Below are positions 56,315 to 64,000 of a DNA stretch of 64,000 bases, in pieces. Position 1 is the first letter of the stretch, and each line of letters opens with the position of its first letter. Below the pieces are notes generated by a model. It did not search any database. It had not been told where the DNA came from and was given only the letters and a program-made list of their open reading frames with translations. This stretch comes from Histoplasma ohiense. Its lineage: Eukaryota > Ascomycota > Eurotiomycetes > Onygenales > Ajellomycetaceae. The position numbers and the translations under genes were made by a program. The DNA lies in contig JAEVHH010000006.1 in the NCBI GenBank assembly GCA_017607445.1, forward strand, positions 1,488,001-1,552,000, given 5' to 3'.

Positions 56315-57880
56315 ATGGAGCCCTCAACACTCTTTTATTCATTCAAGAACATTGACACAGCCTACATCAGATCACTGAAGCTGAAGTCACTGATTAATTT
56401 TGTTACTGAAAAGACTAGTAAGAGACAGAGAAAGACTGTTACAATGTCTTCTTCAGTTCTCAAAGAAATCAGTGACAGCATTCTCACAGTCATCTCTGAG
56501 CTACAGAAGCAGTTTGAGAAGACTCAACAGCAACAGAATCTGCAGCAGAAGACTCTCATCAGATTGACAAAGATTCTGAATAGCTGAGTTGAGAAGAAGA
56601 AATAATCAATCAGTTAGAACTTTGTCTGAATCTTCTATGAAAGATTCATTGTATATATAACAGCAGATCTGAGTGCAGTATCAACTCTGAGAGAGAGTGC
56701 TGCTCTGAATACTCATTCACAGTTAAATTCAGCAAAGACAACTGCAAGAGAGCTGATTATCTGAATAGATATTGTGCAGAAGAGGAAAAATTCTGCTCTC
56801 TCTGAAACTATTTCTGTCAAGACTACAACTTTCTCAACTGACAGAGCTAGTGAAGCTGATCTGCAGCTCAAGAATATCAGTCAGTCAAGAAACTCCACAG
56901 AGAGCACAAAGCAGCAGAAGAATTCACAAGTTCTCATCACTCTTCAGTCAGAGAAACAGATTGCTCAGCTGCAGCCATATACTGTGCAGCAGATGATTGT
57001 TGCAAACATTCAGAGAATGAAAGATATAGCTAATATGTTGAAGATGAAGCTCATCAGAACAGATTGAGTAATCACATTAAATAACTGAGATATATATAAT
57101 ACTCTGATCACTGAGAAGACAATGATTACTCTCTGTGAAGTTCTTGACATTATAAAGATTCAACTATCAGAGTGGTGGTACAATTATACTATTTCAGAGA
57201 TTCTGAAATTTGTCCAGAATTAGAAAGAGACAAGAATCCTCACAGATAAAATGATTGAGAAAGAGATTTTGACTCAGACAAAGATAAAATCAGTGAGCTG
57301 TCAATTCTTACAATATGAAGTGAATCTTAAGATAGAGAAGATTATATGAATTGTCTTCTTTCTCACTTCAGTGAAAGACTTCTCACTCTTCAATATCAGT
57401 GAGAGAGTCAGACTCATCAAGAAAAGACCACTGACAGTGAGACATGATTCAGAATGTCAGAGATACTGTCACTCATTAAAGTATGCACAACTGACAAGAT
57501 GCTTCAACTGCAGTGAGCTCATAAGTCAGTATAAGAGATCAACAAATATGAAGTGTAAGAGAACATTATAATGTATCAACTGCTGTCAACTCTACTCAGC
57601 TGAGCATCAGCACTGCTCTACTGCATTCAGATGTGTGAATGATATTCTCAGATATCTAACTCAAAAGAAGCTAGCAGCTGTCTGCTGTCTTGATAACAGA
57701 TGTCACAGAGATGCTCAGAAGCAGCAATCATTATCAGTATAGTCAGCATCAATGATTATAGTAATGATATCTACATCATTCACTCAATCAACTCAGTCAA
57801 CACAGCTCACTGAGCTAGCACTCTGCAAATGAATGACTACTCAGAGCTTCATCAGTGAAGAGAACATCATCTGACAGATG
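56315..57880 (+). pseudogene. LINE-b ORF1, zinc-knuckle protein
   Basis: ATG 56315. The open pieces 56315-56587 (TSKRQRKTVTMSSSVLKE, Gln-rich segment) and 57371-57571 (RHDSECQRYCHSLKYAQLTRCFNC) are homologous to LINE-a ORF1 and lie in one frame. Cys/His clusters sit at about 57440-57640. Many TGA and one clear TAA (57569) break it. Confidence 0.8.
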
Positions 57881-57959
57881 ATCTGCATCAGACAATGCTC
57901 AGCTCACACAGCAGAGTGGCAACACAGTCAAGTAGTCAAAAAACAGTCTAATCTCAGCA

Positions 57960-60900
57960 TACAAACAACAGATCTGAGGCTCTTCAATCTCATTCTGCAG
58001 ATGAACTTTGATAGCAGCTCATCAAATGACTTCTCATACTAGAACATCAACATCAGTGATGTGACTGATGCTGCAGAAACAATCAGCAGAAAAATCACTC
58101 TCTGCAGATCTTCTGAGTAAATACAGTCAGAGTGACTCTCTGTCATATAGCAGCTCTACAGCTTGCTTTCAAGCAGAGCTGTGAAGTGATCTGTATACAG
58201 AAGTTTTACACACACTCTGATATCAAGACTTCTAATCACTCAGCATATAAATGCTTTGCATTCATAGACTGCTGAAATGATATTAATCTGAAGCAGTGAG
58301 AGAAGAAGAGTTCTCAGATTATGATATATCTACACAAAAGTTCAAAAATAAAAGTATAGCAATATTAATCTGTGCAAAACAGAGATCTGCTGTGAATCAG
58401 TGTCACTGACTGTTACATTCTCAATGTGTACAGACAGTCTGAGACAGACACAGTCATGAACTATCTGATCAATTTAAATTCACCAGCCCACTGTCTGATA
58501 GATGAGGATTTCAATGTATGATATAATGTCTTTGAATCAGAGACAGTGAATCTGCACTGAGAAGAGAAGCTTGTTCAGTGAGTCAGTGAATATGAGATGA
58601 ACTTTGTAAAAGAGATGAATATTTCAACTCATACAACAGATTATATGATTGATCTCATCTTCTTCAATATGATTTTTACTTCCACTTCAGTGTGTCAAGA
58701 TTTACACTGCAGCTCAGATCATCAGTCTATAATTACTATACTATCAACAACATCTCAGACACAGCAGAGCAGTGCTTGAATCAAGATTACAGACTCTCAG
58801 CTGAAGCTCTTTGCAGATCTTATCAGAGATCTTATGATGAATATATTTTATTCAGATAGAATTGAGAATGTGGTATAGCTTGATAATCTGAATCAGTGCT
58901 TCACTCAGAATCTTCTGACTGCAGCTCAGACAGTCAGCAAGTCAGTGTAACAAGAACAGACTACAGCTCTCTGATAAACAACAAACTGTCAAAGAGTGCA
59001 TTGAGAGCTCATCACTCATCAAACAGAGGCCACAAAGCATCAGTTCAAGAACACAGTATATAAGATCAAGCATGTATACTGAAGACAGATGATCAATGAG
59101 ATTATAGATGGCAGAGATCTGTATCAGATGATAGTATAGCATAAGCTGAAACTCAATCTCAGAGCATCTTCTTTGATGATTGACAATCAGATTATAGAAA
59201 AAACAGCTGTCAAAGCTGAGACATTTTGACAAGTTATTCTGAAGCAATACAACTCAGTCAATAATCTGAAGTACAACTCACTGAATGATGAGCACTGAAG
59301 CAGCATGAGAAATCTGCTCTGAAATCTCTGAATTGAAATGAAGAAGGTAGAGTGCAACATCATTGAAGTACAGAGTATCTCTTCAGATATAAATGAAATC
59401 ACAGTGTGACTGCTCAAGACATGCTGACAGTATGTGTCTCTCTTTATACAGCAGCTATACAACTGCTGCCTTCAGCTCTGCCACTTCTCACAAATCTGAA
59501 AGCTGACAGAGATGACAATGATATTCAAGATAAATAAAAGAGACAGAAGCTCAGTCTGCTTCTGAAGACTTATTACTCTTCTCTCAGTAATTTTCAAAAA
59601 ACTGAAAGACATTATTGTAAAATGACTGATGTACACAGCACTTATTCATAATGTGATCAGCTTGCAGTAAAAAAAGACACTGCTCAGACAATCTGCAATG
59701 AATCTGATAGCTGCTTTCACTTATGAAATGAAAACAGTCTTTGCACAAAATAAGAAGATATTCATGATCACAATGAATGTGCAGAGTGTCTTTGATACTG
59801 TGCTGTGTAGACAGCTGCTTCAACAGATGACACAACAGAGATAACTGTGTGAGCTACTATAACTCATTGACAGCTTTCTCATTGAATACAGAGCTCAGAT
59901 TCAGCTGAAGAAGATCATCACAGCAGCATATCAGATGCAATATGATATACTACAGAAATCTTCTCTATCATCAATACTATTTCTTCTGTATCTGACAGAG
60001 CTGCTGTGGCAGAATTCAGAATTGTGTTTTGACTATACAGATGATCTGAACACTTAATGGACTATACACTCATTTAACAACAATACTACTCTTCTCAGTT
60101 ATGATATACAGAGTATTCTGAGATGAGAGAAGATAAATAAGATGATCTTCACATCAGAGAAATTTGAGATAATTCATCTCACAAAAAAGCAGCACAATGA
60201 AGCACTGTCAGTGATTGTATCAGAGAATCTGATCATACACTCTGTCACTGTCTCAGCTGAACAGAAGTCAGCATTTCACTGATTGAGTATATACTTTGAC
60301 AGAAGACTCATCTGAAGATCATATATCTCTGCTCAGATAAAAAAGACAAGAACTGTGACTCAGCACATCTGAAGTTTAGAAAAAATTAGAGATGAGCTCT
60401 CAGCAGATGCTCTATAGAAGACAGTCATCATCTATGTGATTTTCTTACTGTTCTATAACACAGAGATCTAATACAGCAGCTGCATGCAGTCAGCAAAATA
60501 TATAGACAGAAATGAGAAGATCAGCTTCTGTCTGAAATAGTATATAAAAACAGTTGAGAAGATACTTATCATAACAGTCAGAGAAATTCTTTCAGTTTTT
60601 CATACAACACTCATTGCAACTCTATATCAGAATGCTGAGCTCTCATCAGCAATGATAGCTCTGAAGAAGATCAAAATATATTTTATAACAAGACTTTAGA
60701 TGATAAATAAAAGACACTCACTGACTTCATAAATAGCTTTCTCAATAATCACACATGGAAGAGGAGCTGAAACTCAGCAGCATTCAAAAATCAAAATTCA
60801 GAGATTGAAGACACTGCTGTCTGCAGTCAATAGATTCACACTTATCATTTCACACTACTCAGAGAAATGCAGAACAGACTTCACAGAGAGTGTAGATAAA

Positions 60901-61920
60901 AAAAATACTATTCAGATATTCAAAAAATAATGAGAAAGTCAATCTTCAACAGATCTATATATCTTTTCAGATAAATCAGAATAGATTCTTGACAACAGCA
61001 GATAAATGAGTTATAACTTTATAGTCTATCAAAGAAATAAACAGCTGATCAGCTTCTCAACTGCACTGAGTTCTATATCACATATCTTCAACACTGAAAC
61101 AGTTGATGTCTGCTGTGTATTAGAGTGTGCAGTGAAGTTTCTACTTTGTATTATAGATGACAGCATCAATTCTCAGATCTGACTCTGCTTTGACAACATC
61201 TCAGTCATCTGAGACATACAGAGCAGTGTGGCAGTCTTTTTAAACTGAGTCTACAGTCACTGTCACAAACTTCTCAGATAATATAATATGAGTCTGAAAT
61301 GAATCTCTGAATATATGAAAATAGAGAGCAATGAGAAAGTAGATTATCTGATTAAGCAGACAGTCTCATCTACTACAGTTTCAGTCTATAAATTCAAGAT
61401 CATGCTCACAGTCAGTGAAATCTGCACAGTGATCAAACAGCTCAATCAAAAGACAGAGTAAGAGTGATGAAGCAGAGTCTGTGAAAAGCTCTCTGACTGA
61501 TACTGAAGCTGAAAATTCAGTAGACTGACTGTGAAATATCAAATAAAGATCTCTTCAGAGTTTATTATATCACAGTATACTCTTCATCACTGACTTATAC
61601 TTCACTTCTCTTATAGAGACTTCTTCTGATATCACAGATATTTTCAGCATACAAATGCAAGACTTGTCTGTGTCTATGAACACAACAAAAGCTCAGAATA
61701 TTTGATACTCTATTGATATTCACAGAGACACTTCTCTCACTGACTCAAGAAATCAGCAGTATAATTACACAATTCAGTGACAGCTGTTGTCTATCTAGAG
61801 TCTCTGATCTCTACAGACTTTGTAGAACTGTTTGATCATACACAGTTCTACACACAGTACTGCATAAGATAACACAGCTGTTTGAGCACACATTATCTGA
61901 CAGCCCCTCACAGCAGTTCC
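57960..61920 (+). pseudogene. LINE-b ORF2: endonuclease, reverse transcriptase, RNase H
   Basis: Endonuclease signature in 58500-58780 (DEDFNV at the place of GDFNV, MIDLIFFNM, HCSSDHQSI). The RT catalytic box FDYTDDLNT is at about 60030-60055. RNase H at about 61090-61400 ends SNEKVDYLIKQTVSS, where the family has a GNEKAD motif. A degenerate Cys/His tail may follow (61590-61780). Stops in most segments are TGA with some TAA and TAG. Confidence 0.75.
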
Positions 61921-61924
61921 AAGT

Positions 61925-62215
61925 CTATACAGATGGTACAGATAGCACAATATTCAGTACAACTGATTTGAATAGTACAATAGATTTGATCAATGCAATT
62001 GATACAATTGATTCATTCAGTTCAATCAGCACAAATGGTACAATTGATTCAACTGATTCAATCGATACAAACAGTACAAACAGTACAATTGATACAATCA
62101 ATTCAATCAGTTCAATCGATACAAATGATACAAACAGTACAATTGATACAATTGATTCAATCAGTTCAATCAGTTCAACTGATGTAAGTGGTTCAATCAG
62201 CATGATTGACTCCTC
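61925..62215 (+). repeat. degenerate ATTGATNCA repeat near the LINE-b 3' end
   Basis: About 20-25 imperfect units (gatacaattgattcaatcag, gatacaaacagtacaa and similar). The frame at 61968-62291 reads Ser/Thr/Ile/Asp/Asn repeats, and the reverse frame is equally open because the unit is near-palindromic (caattg). Equivalent to 19600-19870 in LINE-a. Confidence 0.82.
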
Positions 62216-62299
62216 TGTTTCAACTAGCTGTGGCATAATCAGTACAGTCTGTATACTGACTCAGTTGATATACTTTCAACTGTCAGTATAATATCTATA

Positions 62300-62921
62300 C
62301 ACACTCTGCTTTACTTTTCTTTACTGATTTTAATCTCTATTGACTTAGATACTCTTCTTCTCTTTTCTCACTGCTCTCTTTGTTTCTCTTCATTTCTTTT
62401 CTCTCACAATCTTCTTCAGTGCTCTCTTCTTCTCTCTCTCTCTCAGACTTGCACTGGGTCACATAACTGCAAGATGTTACAGAGGACACAGACTTTTCTT
62501 CATTTTTCTCTTTATTTTTTTTTTCAGAATACTCATTTTTTCTTTTTTCTTTTTTCTATCTCATCTATTTTTCTTCTGTTGTTAGAAGTGCAGACAGTTT
62601 TCAGATCAACTGAAAGAGTTATTTCTCTTCATTTACTGTAAAGCCTTTCAGACACAGCAGCAGCAGTCCTCTCAGAAATCACACTATAGCTCTATCATGA
62701 ATGATCATATATTGAATTAGAAGTGAATATACAGCTCAGAAAAATTGTTTTCAATGAGCTGAGTCTTCTCAAGAGTTGTCATCTGAATTCTGTTTTCTTT
62801 CTCTCTGTGTATATAGAAATCTCTTCAGTGTAGCATGTCTTCATGCTCTTCAGAAGGCTTCTGAAACACAGATGCTGCCCATGTTTTCTCTGAGATGTTA
62901 AATCAATATAAACAAACAAAA
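62300..62921 (+). other. LINE-b 3' untranslated region
   Basis: Pyrimidine-rich tracts (ttctctttttt, ttttctttt) and a decayed terminal hairpin (gaaacacagatgctgcccatgttt at about 62862-62886, given here only in part). Homologous to LINE-c throughout, which makes the excess of TG, CA and GA changes in this copy easy to read. No gene. Confidence 0.7.
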
Positions 62922-62935
62922 TTCTCAGTCAACTC

Positions 62936-63020
62936 TTTCATTATAGAGCTTTTGAAGCTCAACATCTTCAAAATTCTCATATTCTTCTCAACACTCTTTT
63001 TTTCCTTCTCTAATATCTTC
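62936..63020 (+). other. Gy3-d 3' region, right part
   Basis: Continues 56149 after LINE-b and matches 42185-42260 of Gy3-a (antisense SSxMKEL, SVEKNMRIL, ILEKEK on minus). It is interrupted by the Gy1-d LTR at about 63021. Confidence 0.65.
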
Positions 63021-63555
63021 TGGAACAGGTTAGCATTTGTTAGTAATTAACTTACACAATCAACTCCTCTTCTGCATTCACTTGTTTCTGACTGTTGTGA
63101 TTTTGTATAACTCTTGATGTTTCTCTGCTCTGTGCTCTGCATTTGTGTAGTTTCTAATGATTTTTCTGTGTAGCTCTTAACATTCTTCTTCTCTGTGTTC
63201 TGTATTTGTGTAGTCTCTAATGATTCTTCTGTATAGCTTTCAACATTCTCTTACTTTATATTCTGTGCTCACAACAGTCTCTAACAATTCTTCTGTGTAG
63301 CTTTCAATGATTTCTCTGTCTCATATTCTGTGCTTGTATAGTTTCTAACAATTCTTATGTGTATCTCTTAATGTTCTTCTGCTCTGCACTTCACTGTGAA
63401 GTGGCTTCTGATATTCTTCCACTCTGAACTTCTCTCTATAAGAACCCTCTTTATATGATCTTTTCTTCTGATTTTTTTTCTCTTTCTTTTCTTAATCAAT
63501 TTGTAATCTGTAATTAGGATAGTATCAAATCATTAATTGAAGTACACTTATTATA
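63021..63555 (+). repeat. Gy1-d 5' LTR
   Basis: About 535 bp, from tggaacaggttagc (other copies tgtgacgggttagc) to cttattata. Contains the 57-60 bp repeat units (63120-63360), a ctctataagaac TATA-type box at about 63433-63444, and aatcaatttgtaa (63494-63506), which pairs with ttatgaattgatt (63556-63568) allowing for one decayed CpG. Confidence 0.85.
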
Positions 63556-63935
63556 TTATGAATTGATTCTTCTGTGTTTAAAGTCTGAGTGTATTGTTAT
63601 TAGTTCTTACACTCAAGTGTGTTGTTATCAGTTCTTACACTCAAGTGTGTTGTTTACAGATCTGAGTGTTTAGTCATTACAAGAGATTTCTTGTGAATCT
63701 GAGTGTCTCTATTGTTAGTTATATAAACTGTTGTGTCTAAGCATCTGAAATACAATCAACTGTGTTCTACAAGATCTGAGTGTCTATGAACTGTAATGCT
63801 GTGAATAGTGTTCATGAAGAAGTTTGACAAAGCTTAGCACTGCAACACTGTAAATAGTGTCTGTGAGAGGACTGAGTGTCTACAAGTATTTCTTTTCTTT
63901 TTTTTTATTATTATTACATATTCTTAGACATTGAA
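63556..63935 (+). other. Gy1-d leader
   Basis: Primer-binding site followed by the family's cactcaagtgtg-type tandem units (63580-63680) and palindromic gtgaatagtgtt segments (63800-63865). No gene. Confidence 0.75.
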
Positions 63936-64000
63936 ATGAACTACAAACAATTTCATGAACATCTGCTGCATCTGAATACAGTGGATGATAACTTAGATCT
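63936..64000 (+). pseudogene. Gy1-d gag, cut by the window end
   Basis: ATG 63936 starts MNYKQF, matching gag of Gy1-b (16306). Only about 21 codons are in view, all open. Whether the rest is intact cannot be judged here. Confidence 0.7.

Larger units (their letters stand above)
56164..62921 (+). mobile_element. LINE-b, full-length Tad-like LINE
   Basis: 6758 bp, plus strand, flanked by a perfect 14-bp duplication ttctcagtcaactc (56150-56163 and 62922-62935) in Gy3-d. The 5' end matches that of LINE-a, and the 3' end is aacaaacaaa. It is more decayed than LINE-a: in-frame stops and lost CpG are frequent throughout. Confidence 0.93.

Noticed and set aside
61968..62291. A separate Ser/Thr/Asp-rich gene.
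   Set aside because: It lies in the LINE-b 3' repeat block and is also open on the opposite strand because the repeat unit is near-palindromic. It is better treated as part of the LINE.
1..64000. A genetic code in which TGA means Trp, because nearly all in-frame stops are TGA.
   Set aside because: TGA also stands where Arg is conserved (for example the DYRGLN box of RT near 28495), while TGG is still used for Trp nearby. Loss of CGA and TGG by C-to-T change explains both.
1..64000. Classical Neurospora-type RIP (CpA to TpA).
   Set aside because: CA and TG are among the commonest dinucleotides and TAA/TAG stops are rare. Differences between copies sit at CpG and CpC instead.

Overview
The window looks like a gene-poor transposon nest from a fungal nuclear genome, most likely a filamentous ascomycete. 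That assignment is an inference from the element families: Ty3/gypsy chromoviruses with self-priming leaders and chromodomains, a Tad-like LINE, a Tc1-type DD34E transposon, hAT elements and a tRNA-derived SINE. I found no intact host gene in 64 kb. Every long reading frame belongs to a mobile element and almost all are broken by in-frame TGA.

Names used below: Gy1, Gy2 and Gy3 are three LTR-retrotransposon families, and a letter marks the copy. The layout was solved from target-site duplications (TSDs). From left: unknown decayed DNA (1-1207); a hAT transposase with its right terminus (1208-3994); a Gy1-like remnant (Gy1-e, 3995-5471, minus) sitting in a LINE scrap (LINE-d, 5472-5567); and Gy2-a (plus, from 5568). 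Gy2-a is split by Gy1-a (minus, 6690-52096, TSD acaac). Inside Gy1-a lie, in order: a Tc1-type element (7804-10450, TA TSD) carrying a hAT derivative (7855-9160); a second hAT derivative (10604-11916) joined to part of Gy3-b (11917-13994, minus); a SINE (about 14489-14881, minus); Gy1-b (plus, 15416-35343, TSD gaagc); and Gy3-a (plus, 35744-49905, TSD ttcaa). Gy1-b is itself split by LINE-a (minus, 18921-25628, 14-bp TSD) and by Gy2-b (plus, 26257-33399, TSD agcat). Gy3-a contains the 5'-truncated LINE-c (36558-37108) and Gy1-c (minus, 42333-48479). To the right of Gy1-a come the rest of Gy2-a (to 52947), a third hAT derivative (52948-54412), the 5' end of Gy3-c (minus, to 54851), Gy3-d (plus, 54852-63020) split by LINE-b (plus, 56164-62921), and the 5' end of Gy1-d (plus, 63021 to the window end).

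The three LTR families share an architecture. Gag ends in a CX2CX4HX4C zinc knuckle, and pol (protease, RT, RNase H, integrase, chromodomain) lies in the -1 frame. A slippery heptamer sits just before the gag stop, and the primer-binding site is complementary to a segment of the element's own LTR. Gy2-b, and more weakly Gy3, also carry an antisense reading frame between pol and the 3' LTR. In Gy2-b this is a three-exon, cysteine-rich gene with two perfectly phased introns and is the most unusual object in the window.

Decay has an odd signature. C-to-T changes fall at CpG and at the first C of CpC, while CpA seems largely spared. As a result stops are nearly all TGA (from CGA and TGG), and CA and TG stay abundant. 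This differs from classical CpA-directed RIP.
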